From contig NZ_CP073696.1 in the NCBI RefSeq assembly GCF_025264645.1, forward strand, positions 2,914,001 to 2,978,000: 64,000 nucleotides of DNA, given 5' to 3'. The position numbers and the translations under genes were made by a program. The DNA comes from Edaphobacter lichenicola. GTDB lineage: Bacteria > Acidobacteriota > Terriglobia > Terriglobales > Acidobacteriaceae. Below the pieces are notes generated by a model. The model made no database searches and was not told where the DNA came from. It was given only the letters and a program-made list of their open reading frames with translations. Below are positions 26,029 through 34,652 of the stretch, one piece after another; position 1 is the first letter of the stretch, and each line of letters begins with the position of its first letter.

Positions 26029-26256
26029 GACATCACTCCTGAGAGGAAATAAAAGCCTACATGCACACGCCTATGCGGCAAAAGATAGCTCAACAGGTTG
26101 CGGCTCGCGTGAAGTGCTACCCAGCATACCTCAGTACCTGAGCAGGTCAACCCTTTTCCACCGACAAAAAACGCCGCGTAGGCAGACTTGTCTTCACATG
26201 GCAGCAAGCAGGTGTGTCATGGCCAGCGAGAGCTCAGTCGCGAGACTCGCCTCTCG

Positions 26257-26805
26257 TTAGTGCTCGCTCTTCCGTTCAGCGGCAAGACAGTGTTCGATAG
26301 CCCGTTGCCACTCCGGTCCATTCTCGCCATCGCGCTTCCTCAGAGCGAGCACATCCTCATTCGCAGCCGCGTTGAGCGCTGTCCGAACGTAAGTCACCTC
26401 AACCTTTGTGGTCGACGAAGTCAGCGCGGAAAGCCGCACATCAACGGTGAACACGAGCGTATCTGGAAGGAACGACACATACTGCATCCGGCCAGCCGCC
26501 TGATCGAAGAGAGTATTCACCCAAACGCTCTGATGCGGACCATGCTGCACCGTGAACACCGCTCCCTCAACATCCTTTGCCGGCTGAGGATACAAAAACA
26601 CCGGGTTCCAGTGGTCTCCCGCCCAACACCGCTCCCCCTCTGGACCAAATAATGCCGACGCACGGCTCAACGAAGCCGGCACTGCAAAATGAAAGCTATT
26701 CGTAACATGTGCGAGGGGTGAGTCTGTTTGTGCTGTTGCGAGAGTCTCTCTTACGCCGGCACTGCCGGCAGCAAGTCCAACCGCAAGTATGATCGTCGAT
26801 TTCAT
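26257..26805 (-). CDS. Secreted SRPBCC-like protein, unknown function
   Basis: A 182-residue protein with an N-terminal signal (AVGLAAGSAG region, cleavage near ATAQT) and a mature domain with alternating beta strands (HFAVPASLSRASALF, CWAGDHWNPVFLYP, VFTVQHG, WVNTLFDQ, VEVTYVRTALN). This resembles an SRPBCC (START-like) fold. Its ATG overlaps by 4 nt the stop of the RHH-like gene upstream (26802-26805). No catalytic motif is visible. Confidence 0.5.
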   Translation of the reverse strand: MKSTIILAVGLAAGSAGVRETLATAQTDSPLAHVTNSFHFAVPASLSRASALFGPEGERCWAGDHWNPVFLYPQPAKDVEGAVFTVQHGPHQSVWVNTLFDQAAGRMQYVSFLPDTLVFTVDVRLSALTSSTTKVEVTYVRTALNAAANEDVLALRKRDGENGPEWQRAIEHCLAAERKSEH

Positions 26806-27065
26806 CTGCGCTCCTTCAGGTGATGGCTATCAGCTGCACGGAGCGTCAAGCCATATATCTTTTTGAATTGGTCAATCTCCTTCAGCGTCTGCGCAGAGAA
26901 GGCGGACTTGCCTTCGAAGGCGTGAAGCACAATTCCTTCCAGAAGATCACCGAGGCTCATGTCTTTTAGCTCAGCGACAGCCTTCAAGACTTTGATCAGC
27001 CGCTTCTCCATGCGAACGCCCGTCTGTATCCGTTCAATCTCGACTGCATTTTTCGTCTCTGACAT
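26802..27065 (-). CDS. Small ribbon-helix-helix-like protein
   Basis: An 87-residue protein. Residues about 15-50 fit a ribbon-helix-helix fold: the strand GVRMEKRLIKVLK, then helices KAVAELKDMSLGDLLEGIVLHAF. The C-terminal part is helical (TLKEIDQFKKIYGL). ATG at 27065 is chosen; TTG at 27074 adds only three residues. It is translationally coupled by a 4-nt overlap to the secreted SRPBCC-like gene, so the two probably form one operon. DNA binding is an inference. Confidence 0.6.
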   Translation of the reverse strand: MSETKNAVEIERIQTGVRMEKRLIKVLKAVAELKDMSLGDLLEGIVLHAFEGKSAFSAQTLKEIDQFKKIYGLTLRAADSHHLKERR

Positions 27066-27304
27066 AGCTACCAATGTACCACGGTAATAAGTAAAAGCTT
27101 ATTCATACAGGAGCGGCCTAACAACTCGCAGTCACTCGGATACGCTGGGCAGTGCGCACGTTCCCTGTCGTCGCGGACAGCCGGTTCTATGTTAGTTTTT
27201 GTTGAGAACAAATGACCGACTGAGGTCATCGCCACCTTCTGGCGATCCTGGTAACCGACTCATCTGCAGGTTTGTCTCTACGCGATTTTGAAAGGATCTT
27301 CCCC

Positions 27305-29791
27305 ATGCGACGCTCTGTCTTCACCTCCCTGCTGATTGGCTCACTGACCCTCTGTTCTTTATCGAAAGCCGGGGCCCAAGCAACCAGCCTGCCTGCGTCG
27401 GCCCACACGCCAAACGGACTTGAGCTGTCGAGTGGCACGCTGACGATCCGTGTTGACGCTCTCCGCCCCGACGTGCTGCGGGTGAGAGTCTTCCCTGTCG
27501 GTCATCCAGCCGAGGACGCTTCGTGGGCTGTGCTGCCTGCAGCACGCACTGCGCGTGTTGCCGTAACGTCCGAGGCCAACGGCTTCAGCACATCTGACTT
27601 GCGCCTGACCGTCTCGCCAACGCTCCAACTGACGGTGACGGACCTCGCAGGCAACATACTCCAGGACGACGCACTACCCGTCGCCTGGACCTCTGACGGC
27701 TTCAAAGTAACGAAGGTCAAGACGGACGATGATCACTACTTTGGGCTCGGAGATAAGCCCGGTCCGCTGGATCGCGCAGGCGAAGCCTTCGTCATGTGGA
27801 ACACCGACAACTTCGGATGGCAGGAATCCACCGACCCGATCTACAAGTCGATCCCTTTCTTCATACAGATGAGATCGGGGCGAGCATTGGGTGTGCTCTT
27901 CGACAACACCTTTCGGACCTTCTTTGACTTTGGCCGCGAGCGCACCGACCGGATGACCTTCAGTGCACCTGGCGGCTCGTTGGACTACTACCTTCTCTAT
28001 GGCCCGGAGCCGAAACAGGTGCTCCACGAATACGCCTGGTTGACAGGGCCTACACCTCTGCCACCTCTGTGGACGCTCGGCTACCAGCAGTCGCGCTACA
28101 CCTACTACCCGCAAGCCCAAGTGGAAGAGATCGCAGCGCGCCTGCGTTCAGACAAGATTCCAGCCGATGCAATCTATCTGGACATCGACTATCAATACAA
28201 GAACCGGCCATTCACTGTGGATACCGAAGCGTATCCAGATTTCAAAGGAATGATTCGCAAACTTACTGCCGAGCACCTGCACACGGTGCTCATCACCGAC
28301 CTTCATATCGCCAATCTGCCGAACCAGGGCTATGCACCATACGACAGTGGCAGTGCGGGGGACCACTTCGTGAAAGAAAAAGGTCAGAATTACGTAGGAC
28401 CGGTGTGGCCAGGCCCATCGGTCTTTCCCGACTTTACGCGACAGCAGACGCGCGCATGGTGGGGAACGCTGTACAAGGAGTTTGTGCAGGACGGCGTATC
28501 CGGATTCTGGAACGATATGAACGAGCCCGCAGTCTTTCGGTATCCAACAAAGACGATGCCGGACGACGTGGAGCACCGCATCGATGAGCCCGGTTTCGTC
28601 AAACGCACCGCGATGCACCCGGAGGTCCACAACTTCTTCGGAATGGAGAACTCTCGCGCGACGTGGGATGGTCTGCTCGCGCTGAACCCGAATGAGCGCC
28701 CATTTGTACTTACGCGCGCAAGTTACGCAGGTGGCCAGCGCTACGCAGCAACGTGGACCGGAGACAATCTTGCGACGTGGAATCATCTGCGGCAGACCAC
28801 TCCGCAGATTCTTAACCTCGGGTTGAGCGGATTTGCGATGACCGGAGCGGACGTAGGCGGATTCGGCGGCTCACCGTCCCCCGACTTACTTACAAAGTGG
28901 ATCATGTTAGCAGCGTTTCAGCCAATCGATCGCAACCATGCCGCAAAGGGCACACGAGCGCACGAAGTATGGGTGGATGGGCCTGAGCAGGAGGCGATCC
29001 GCAAGCGCTTTATCGAAGAGCGGTATCAGCTTCTACCCTACCTGTACACCACGGCGGAACAGACCTCTCGTGATGGCGTGCCAATTGTGCGGCCACTCTT
29101 CGTCGAGTACCCGCACGCAACCAGCGACGGCCACCCACTGGACCTCGATGCGGGTGGGGAGTTTTTCTTCGGCCCCTCCATTCTGGTGGCAGCTTCGCCG
29201 CTACCGGATGATGTGGCACCGTATGAGTTACATTTACCGTCGGGCATCTGGTACGACTATTGGACGGGAGCGAAGCTGGACCGGCGAGGCCCCACTACCG
29301 CAAGGGACCTGGAGATTCGCGATACCGCACCTGCTTTACAGCCGGTGATGCTGCATCCGGGGCTCGGTGATCTACCGGTCTATGTGCGTGCCGGAGCAAT
29401 CGTGCCAATGCAACCGCTCGTGCAGTCGACCGACGAGACACCAAACGGCCCGCTGACCCTGCGTGTCTTTGCGCCGGCAACGGGCGAGAGCTGCGGTGGC
29501 GATCTATACGCCGACGACGGACACAGTTTCGATTTTCGCAACGGTGCCTATCTGCGGCTGCATGTGACCTGCAGCATCGATGCGAGCGGTGCGCTGACAG
29601 TGAGCATTCCGCAACGCGAAGGCAACTTCAAGCCGTGGTGGAGCACGCTGCGAATCGAGGCTGTCGGATTTGTGCCGGTTCGCTCACAAGCTATTGTCGA
29701 AGGCCGCACGTCTGCACTAGAAAAAACCAAGCTGGGCTGGGCCGCAACAGTTGCCGATGCCGGCAAGGCTCAAACGATTGTTCTGCAATAG
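27305..29791 (+). CDS. Secreted GH31 alpha-glucosidase-family hydrolase
   Basis: An 828-residue exported glycoside hydrolase. ATG at 27305 has AAAGGA 8 nt upstream and begins a signal peptide (hydrophobic to about 22, KAGAQA cleavage). The catalytic nucleophile is the Asp of GFWNDMNEPAVF, the acid/base the Asp of TWTGDN, with the conserved YQQSRYTYYPQ and DIDYQYKNRPF barrel motifs between. It releases alpha-linked glucose or xylose residues from oligosaccharides in the periplasm. A TTG 33 nt further upstream is not used. It stands alone, followed by a hairpin and fdhD. Confidence 0.92.
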   Translation: MRRSVFTSLLIGSLTLCSLSKAGAQATSLPASAHTPNGLELSSGTLTIRVDALRPDVLRVRVFPVGHPAEDASWAVLPAARTARVAVTSEANGFSTSDLRLTVSPTLQLTVTDLAGNILQDDALPVAWTSDGFKVTKVKTDDDHYFGLGDKPGPLDRAGEAFVMWNTDNFGWQESTDPIYKSIPFFIQMRSGRALGVLFDNTFRTFFDFGRERTDRMTFSAPGGSLDYYLLYGPEPKQVLHEYAWLTGPTPLPPLWTLGYQQSRYTYYPQAQVEEIAARLRSDKIPADAIYLDIDYQYKNRPFTVDTEAYPDFKGMIRKLTAEHLHTVLITDLHIANLPNQGYAPYDSGSAGDHFVKEKGQNYVGPVWPGPSVFPDFTRQQTRAWWGTLYKEFVQDGVSGFWNDMNEPAVFRYPTKTMPDDVEHRIDEPGFVKRTAMHPEVHNFFGMENSRATWDGLLALNPNERPFVLTRASYAGGQRYAATWTGDNLATWNHLRQTTPQILNLGLSGFAMTGADVGGFGGSPSPDLLTKWIMLAAFQPIDRNHAAKGTRAHEVWVDGPEQEAIRKRFIEERYQLLPYLYTTAEQTSRDGVPIVRPLFVEYPHATSDGHPLDLDAGGEFFFGPSILVAASPLPDDVAPYELHLPSGIWYDYWTGAKLDRRGPTTARDLEIRDTAPALQPVMLHPGLGDLPVYVRAGAIVPMQPLVQSTDETPNGPLTLRVFAPATGESCGGDLYADDGHSFDFRNGAYLRLHVTCSIDASGALTVSIPQREGNFKPWWSTLRIEAVGFVPVRSQAIVEGRTSALEKTKLGWAATVADAGKAQTIVLQ

Positions 29792-29852
29792 GCCTGTGCG
29801 GAGCGCCCCGACCGCACCGAACAAAATAGCGCCTCACTTCATGAGGAATCAA

Positions 29853-29875
29853 GGTGGGAGGCATAACCTCCCGCC
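29853..29875 (+). terminator. Hairpin between GH31 and fdhD
   Basis: Stem GGTGGGAGG / CCTCCCGCC (9 bp, one G-T pair), loop CATAA, 60 nt after the GH31 stop. The following TCATCATTT is only modestly T-rich, so termination strength is uncertain. Confidence 0.45.
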
Positions 29876-29913
29876 TCATCATTTAAGCTCTTCACAGAGG
29901 CATCAAAGCGCTC

Positions 29914-30855
29914 ATGAAGAGTCCCTCACCCAATCTCGTCTCAGAGATCCCCCCACCGGCAAACCGCGCTTCCCTTGAAGTGACGATCGAAAAGGTGACT
30001 GGACACAGCTTTCGCCGCTTGCAGGACACGTTAGCCGTTGAAGAGCCGCTCGAGATTCAGTTGGCTCACGGTGCCATCGGTGCAAGATCGGTCAAGTCCA
30101 TCTCTGTAACCATGCGCACTCCTGGCGATGACTTCAACCTCGCGGCGGGCTTCCTCATGACCGAAGGCGTCGTGCGAGATTCAAATGACATTGAGCAGAT
30201 CGTCTACGCAGCGAGCAGCATCGGAGAGGCTCCTCGTAAGAACGAAGAGACACGGAGCGCGCTTCCCTATCAGCCTGGAAAAAATGTCGTTCGCGTTGAG
30301 CTGGCTCCCGACGTCGTGGTAAGCCTCGCAAATCTTGAGCGCAACTTCTACACCACCTCCAGCTGCGGCATCTGCGGCAAAGCTTCTCTACTGGCGCTTC
30401 AAACGGTCTGTCCACCACGCAGAAAAAACACACTCCAGATCGAAGCCGACATTCTCACCACACTCCCCGATCGTATGCGTGAAGCCCAAAGCATCTTCAA
30501 CCAGACGGGCGGCATTCACGGTGCCGGGCTCTTCAACGCAGAAGGCGAGCTTCTTGCAGTCAAAGAAGATGTAGGGCGCCACAACGCAGTCGACAAACTG
30601 CTTGGCGCAGAGTTTCTCGCAGACCGCACCCCTTTGCGCCACGCTCTGCTCTTGCTCTCCGGACGTGCCAGCTTCGAACTCCTCCAGAAAGCTCTTATGG
30701 GTGGAGTCTCGATGGTCGCCTGTGTTGGTGCTCCATCCAGCCTCGCCGTGCAGGTTGCAATAGACTTCGACATCATTCTCGTTGGGTTCCTTCGCGACAA
30801 TCACTTCAACATCTACCACGGTGCGAAACACATTCTTGGACGTCCTGCGAATTGA
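29914..30855 (+). CDS. fdhD: Formate dehydrogenase accessory sulfurtransferase FdhD
   Basis: A 313-residue FdhD. It transfers sulfur from IscS to the molybdenum-bis-MGD cofactor of formate dehydrogenase. The catalytic CxxC is SSCGICGK (C151, C154). Flanking motifs EPLEIQL, TMRTPGDDFNLAAGFLMTEG, GGIHGAGLF, KEDVGRHNAVDKLLG and SGRASFEL are all present. The formate dehydrogenase genes are not in this window, so the gene is detached from its target here. ATG at 29914 fits family length. Confidence 0.93.
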   Translation: MKSPSPNLVSEIPPPANRASLEVTIEKVTGHSFRRLQDTLAVEEPLEIQLAHGAIGARSVKSISVTMRTPGDDFNLAAGFLMTEGVVRDSNDIEQIVYAASSIGEAPRKNEETRSALPYQPGKNVVRVELAPDVVVSLANLERNFYTTSSCGICGKASLLALQTVCPPRRKNTLQIEADILTTLPDRMREAQSIFNQTGGIHGAGLFNAEGELLAVKEDVGRHNAVDKLLGAEFLADRTPLRHALLLLSGRASFELLQKALMGGVSMVACVGAPSSLAVQVAIDFDIILVGFLRDNHFNIYHGAKHILGRPAN

Positions 30856-30865
30856 AGTAAAGCCA

Positions 30866-30902
30866 CAAAAAAATTGCCGCTGCGAAATGAAACCGCAGCG
30901 GC
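30866..30902 (-). terminator. Intrinsic terminator of degQ
   Basis: On the minus strand the stem GCCGCTGCG / CGCAGCGGC (9 bp, loop about 9 nt) is followed by AATTTTTTTGT. It lies 17 nt after the degQ stop and has no T tract on the plus side. Confidence 0.88.
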
Positions 30903-30919
30903 CCCAAGCGCACTTCAAC

Positions 30920-32491
30920 TTACATACCGCTCTGATTACCCGCGTCAGGATGGATCACGCGATAGCTCGCTCCTCCCTGGGACCACACCAGCAGGAGCAA
31001 GTCCTTCCCTGCTGGATTCGCATGGGCCTCGTTCACGAACTGCTCCGCCGAAACGACCGGATGCCGATTCACCTCCAGGATCACATCTCCCGGCGCGAGG
31101 CTCGCCTCATCCGCAGGGCTTGCAGGGCGAACGCTCTGTATCGCAACGCCTTTCATGTCCGATGGAATATGTAACTGCTGGCGCACGTCAGGAGTCAGTT
31201 CAGCCACAGCAAGCCCAAGCTTGCCCTTCTGCGGGCTCGCAGAATCGCCATTCGAAGCCACCTCTGCATCCTTGTGGAACTCGCCGACCTTTAGAGTCAA
31301 AGTTTGCGGAGAGCCATTGCGGAGAATCCCCAACTCGATTGTTGTTCCCGGAGTATCCTCGCTCACAGCAACCTGCAGCGCACCACCGTTGAGGACCTTC
31401 TGTCCGTTCAGTTCGTCGATCACGTCGCCGCTCTTCAAACCTGCCTGGCTCGCCGGCGAATCAGGCGTTACTTGCGCAACGATCGCACCGGTCGCCTCCT
31501 TCAGATTGAAGAAGCTCGCATTCTCAGGCGTCACATCGTTCATGCTGATCCCGAGATAACCGTGGTGGACGCTGCCCGTCTTGATCAACTGCTCCGTCGT
31601 CGCCCGCACAATCTGCGACGGAATCGCAAAGCCAGCTCCAGCAAACGAACCACTATTCGAGATGATGAATGTGTTGATACCCACCAACTCGCCACGGGCA
31701 TTCACCAACGCGCCACCCGAATTACCCGGATTGATCGCAGCATCGGTCTGGATATATCCGCCTGGCTTCCGCGGATCATCACGATAAGGATTCGGGCGAT
31801 CTACCGCGCTCACAATTCCGCGCGTCACAGAAAACTGGAAGTAGCCGAACGGGCTGCCGAACGCCAGCACCGTCTGACCGGGCTTCAGCTTCGTCGAGTC
31901 ACCCCACGCGATGCTGGGCAGGTCCTTTGCATCCACCTTGATCACCGCAAGGTCAGTCAGCTTATCCACGCCGACCAACTTCGCATTCATCACGCGCCGG
32001 TCATGCAGTGTCACCTTAATCTGCATCGCTCCATCGACGACGTGATTGTTCGTCACGATGTATCCATCGGGAGAGATGATGATCCCGCTTCCGATTCCAT
32101 GCTCGATCTGCGGCTGCTGCGGTCTCATCCCCTGAGGCCCTTGTCCGAAGAACTGTGCAAAGCCAGGAGGCAGGCCCTGAATCTGACCCTGACCCTCTTC
32201 CTGGCCTTGCTCCTGTTCCTCACCGGCCTCGTGCTCCGAAGAACCACGCGAGGTCACCGCGACGTTGACGACCGCTGGCGTTACGCGTGCCGCAACTGCC
32301 TCCACCGCATTGTCCAACGCCACCAGTGACGACACACTGCTGTCGTCCATCGGCGCAGGCGATGCCATCGCAGCATGAACGCCATTGTGATGAACGAACA
32401 TCCCCGCAGTCAGCACCAGAGCCACCGCAGCACCTGCAGGAACGGCAAGCCGCCCCGCCTTACCTACTAATTTATTAGTTTCTAAAGACAT
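30920..32491 (-). CDS. degQ: DegQ/HtrA-type periplasmic serine protease
   Basis: A 523-residue Do-family protease. A single membrane/signal segment (about 19-34) is followed by a Glu/Gln-rich linker (85-130). The triad is H150 (NNHVV), D180 (LTDLAVI) and S258 (GNSGGAL). Two PDZ domains follow, containing GYLGISMNDV and KLGLAVAEL. It degrades or refolds misfolded envelope proteins. The ATG at 32491 has GAGG 7 nt upstream and starts 46 nt after the M56 peptidase stop. The palindrome at 32466-32479 lies within codons 5-9, where BlaI could block transcription. Confidence 0.93.
   Translation of the reverse strand: MSLETNKLVGKAGRLAVPAGAAVALVLTAGMFVHHNGVHAAMASPAPMDDSSVSSLVALDNAVEAVAARVTPAVVNVAVTSRGSSEHEAGEEQEQGQEEGQGQIQGLPPGFAQFFGQGPQGMRPQQPQIEHGIGSGIIISPDGYIVTNNHVVDGAMQIKVTLHDRRVMNAKLVGVDKLTDLAVIKVDAKDLPSIAWGDSTKLKPGQTVLAFGSPFGYFQFSVTRGIVSAVDRPNPYRDDPRKPGGYIQTDAAINPGNSGGALVNARGELVGINTFIISNSGSFAGAGFAIPSQIVRATTEQLIKTGSVHHGYLGISMNDVTPENASFFNLKEATGAIVAQVTPDSPASQAGLKSGDVIDELNGQKVLNGGALQVAVSEDTPGTTIELGILRNGSPQTLTLKVGEFHKDAEVASNGDSASPQKGKLGLAVAELTPDVRQQLHIPSDMKGVAIQSVRPASPADEASLAPGDVILEVNRHPVVSAEQFVNEAHANPAGKDLLLLVWSQGGASYRVIHPDAGNQSGM
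32466..32479. promoter_or_regulatory. Candidate BlaI operator inside the degQ 5' end
   Basis: The 14-bp palindrome ACTAAT-TT-ATTAGT (plus strand) is identical in both arms to the site upstream of blaI (34412-34427), with a different 2-bp spacer. It falls about 12-25 nt into the degQ coding region. A second identical operator half this specific is unlikely by chance, but binding is unproven. Confidence 0.5.
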
Positions 32492-32537
32492 GATCGATCC
32501 TCACACATGGTTAGAACAGCGGTTTAGAAGTTGCGGT

Positions 32538-33947
32538 TTAAAGTTGAATGACCAGCCAGCCGTCCGGAGTAGGCACGGCTGCAAACGTAGAAGAAACTTT
32601 AGGCTCACTCGACACCGTGAGCATCATCCTTGCCTTCGCCGACCCATCCCATGCAGTCAGCACAACCCATCTCTGCAGCTGTTGCGCCCCTTGCACCATC
32701 GCTCGGTTCTGTTTCGTCTGCACCAGAACCGCTCTTGAAGCGCTGCGATGAGACGTGGCAGCGGCACGCTTCACAGGCGGCAACGCTCGACGTGATACAT
32801 CCACCGGCATCGAAGCCTTCAGCAACGTCTCATGCGGCGCCCCCGACAGAGAGGAAGCAACAGCAGGATGAAACACCACATCTTGATAGCCCGCGGACTT
32901 ATATCCCGCAGACGGCAACCTCTGCACCGCAGCTTCCTGAGCGGCAGCACCGCCAGAAAACGAGACGAACTGAGGGCATCGCGAAAGTCCAGCCGCTCCG
33001 CCAACCAGGCCAAGCGTCACAACGCTCATTACCGCGTACGCCCGAGCTTTGCTCATCCCTTCGGTCCAACTCAAAATCCTGTGCACACGTCGTGACAGCT
33101 CCGACCGCCGCTCCCACGCTCCCAACGACAGAGCCGCAGCCCGCCGTCCAAGCCGCTGCTCAGCCAGACTCGTCAGGCACGTCGCATAGGCCTTCGGCGC
33201 CTTCGTCAGCCGCAGAACATCGTCATCGCAAGCCAACTCCCGCTCGAAGCAGAGTCGCTTCTCAATCCACAACAAAGCCGGATTCAGCGGCACGAGCACC
33301 AGGCTTACCTTCTGCAGCAGGTTGATCCAATCGTCACGTCGCCGCAGGTGGCCCACCTCATGCAGCACAATCTGCTCCAACTCAGCCGCCGTAACTCGTT
33401 CGAATACCTCGTGAGGAATCAGAATCCGTGGCGAGAAGAACCCGATCACGCTAGGCCGATCGACATCAGTTGATGTGCACAGCGTCACCCTACGAGATCC
33501 AGCCAACGCCAGCGCCGCTTCGCAACCAGAACCAAGACCTAAACCAAGACCAGAACTAGCCTCAACCGGCGTCGCTCTCCTCCAAATCCGACGCAGTTGC
33601 ATCCCGCCCGCAACTAGCTTCACCGCCCGCACGAGGGAAGCCACCAGCCACAGCGCAGCGATGGCAAAACTCCACCGCGGATCGACCTGCACGATCGCGC
33701 CATGCCCGGCCATCTCGCCACCAGCGCCGAATCCATAGGCATGCAACAGCGGCAACACAACAAGAATCGCAAACACCACCGTCCACAGACCAAACCGAAT
33801 CGCCGCCGTCGTCTTCGGCACCAGCCGCAGACAAATTCCTACACCCGCCGCCAGCACGACGCCCTGCCAAAGCCCCGAAACTACCGAGGTGGCCGCTATT
33901 CGCGACAGACCTTCCACACCATGCAAGAGGCTCAGATCCATCGCCAT
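32538..33947 (-). CDS. BlaR1-like M56-family membrane metallopeptidase
   Basis: A 469-residue membrane protein with about four N-terminal and mid membrane segments, then the zinc motif LHEVGHLRRRDDW and the third ligand region in ELACDDDVLRLT, as in the BlaR1/MecR1 peptidase M56. Another membrane segment near 315 (YAVMSVVTLGLVGGAA) anchors an extracytoplasmic C-terminus of about 130 residues. That tail lacks the penicillin-binding sensor domain of BlaR1, so the signal is not obviously a beta-lactam. Start overlaps the blaI stop by 1 nt (TAATG). It would cleave BlaI on signal. Confidence 0.85.
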   Translation of the reverse strand: MAMDLSLLHGVEGLSRIAATSVVSGLWQGVVLAAGVGICLRLVPKTTAAIRFGLWTVVFAILVVLPLLHAYGFGAGGEMAGHGAIVQVDPRWSFAIAALWLVASLVRAVKLVAGGMQLRRIWRRATPVEASSGLGLGLGSGCEAALALAGSRRVTLCTSTDVDRPSVIGFFSPRILIPHEVFERVTAAELEQIVLHEVGHLRRRDDWINLLQKVSLVLVPLNPALLWIEKRLCFERELACDDDVLRLTKAPKAYATCLTSLAEQRLGRRAAALSLGAWERRSELSRRVHRILSWTEGMSKARAYAVMSVVTLGLVGGAAGLSRCPQFVSFSGGAAAQEAAVQRLPSAGYKSAGYQDVVFHPAVASSLSGAPHETLLKASMPVDVSRRALPPVKRAAATSHRSASRAVLVQTKQNRAMVQGAQQLQRWVVLTAWDGSAKARMMLTVSSEPKVSSTFAAVPTPDGWLVIQL

Positions 33948-34348
33948 TAGAGTTCGCCCCCCTCACGGTCATCCGCCGCAGCAGCAATCGCATCTTTCAG
34001 ACGCTGCAACTCCTCCGGGGTCACCTCATCGTCGCCTAGCAACGAGAGCAACAGTCGCTCACGTGAGTTCCCAAAAAAACGCTGCATCATATGACGAACC
34101 TCGGACCGGCTTGCCTCCTGCTCAGCGACGCAGGCACTGTATAAAAACGCCCTGCTCTCCTGCCGGTGCCGCACGTACCCCTTCTGCTCCAGGATCCGGA
34201 TTGTCGTCAGCACCGAGTTGTAAGCGAGCGCTTCCCCATCCGGCATCGCCGCGACCAGCTCGCCAACAGCCGACTCGCCCCTACTCCACAGCAACTTCAT
34301 GAGCCGTAACTCAGCCTCTGTCAACGTGATGGACTTCTTCGGCGGCAT
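33947..34348 (-). CDS. blaI: BlaI/MecI/CopY-family transcriptional repressor
   Basis: A 133-residue winged-helix repressor. LTEAELRLMKLLWSRG opens the helix-turn-helix and YNSVLTTIRILEQKGYVRH is the recognition part, both typical of BlaI/MecI. The C-terminus (SEVRHMMQRFFGNS) forms the dimer and protease-sensitive region. ATG at 34348 has GAGG 7 nt upstream; a TTG one codon earlier is not preferred. It is followed by the M56 peptidase (1-nt overlap) and then degQ. The palindrome at 34412-34427, 64 nt upstream of the start, is the likely operator. Confidence 0.92.
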   Translation of the reverse strand: MPPKKSITLTEAELRLMKLLWSRGESAVGELVAAMPDGEALAYNSVLTTIRILEQKGYVRHRQESRAFLYSACVAEQEASRSEVRHMMQRFFGNSRERLLLSLLGDDEVTPEELQRLKDAIAAAADDREGGEL

Positions 34349-34411
34349 CAATCATCCTCGCAAGCTCTCCCGGAACCGATTCCAGAGAGCCGTACTAACT
34401 AAAAGACGACC

Positions 34412-34427
34412 AACTAATCGATTAGTT
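34412..34427. promoter_or_regulatory. Candidate BlaI operator upstream of blaI
   Basis: Perfect 16-bp palindrome AACTAATCGATTAGTT between blaI (minus) and the EAL-PAS gene (plus). A related half site ACTAACT lies at 34394-34400. The core ACTAAT-N2-ATTAGT recurs at 32466. Position and symmetry suit autorepression by BlaI. The rest of the 34349-34652 gap shows no other clear element. Confidence 0.6.
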
Positions 34428-34652
34428 AGCAACGAAATCTTAAAAAACTTCGCGCCCAAATGGCGATCCTGCGCAAGGACGCTAGTCCAACCATCGCTGT
34501 ATCAAAGCTCCGTGCCGTAACCCTTACTATCCTCAAGCCCATCAATAAATTCCAATTAACAACTATTCCGCCGCGCCACACTTGCTCCCGCGGCTCCCAG
34601 GCCGGAAAATTCCCATACGAGTTGCATCCATGCCGTAGTATCGTTTCTTACC

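Noticed and set aside
32538..34348. blaI-M56 pair as a classical beta-lactam resistance system
   Set aside because: The M56 protein has no penicillin-binding sensor domain and no beta-lactamase gene is nearby; the neighbour is degQ.
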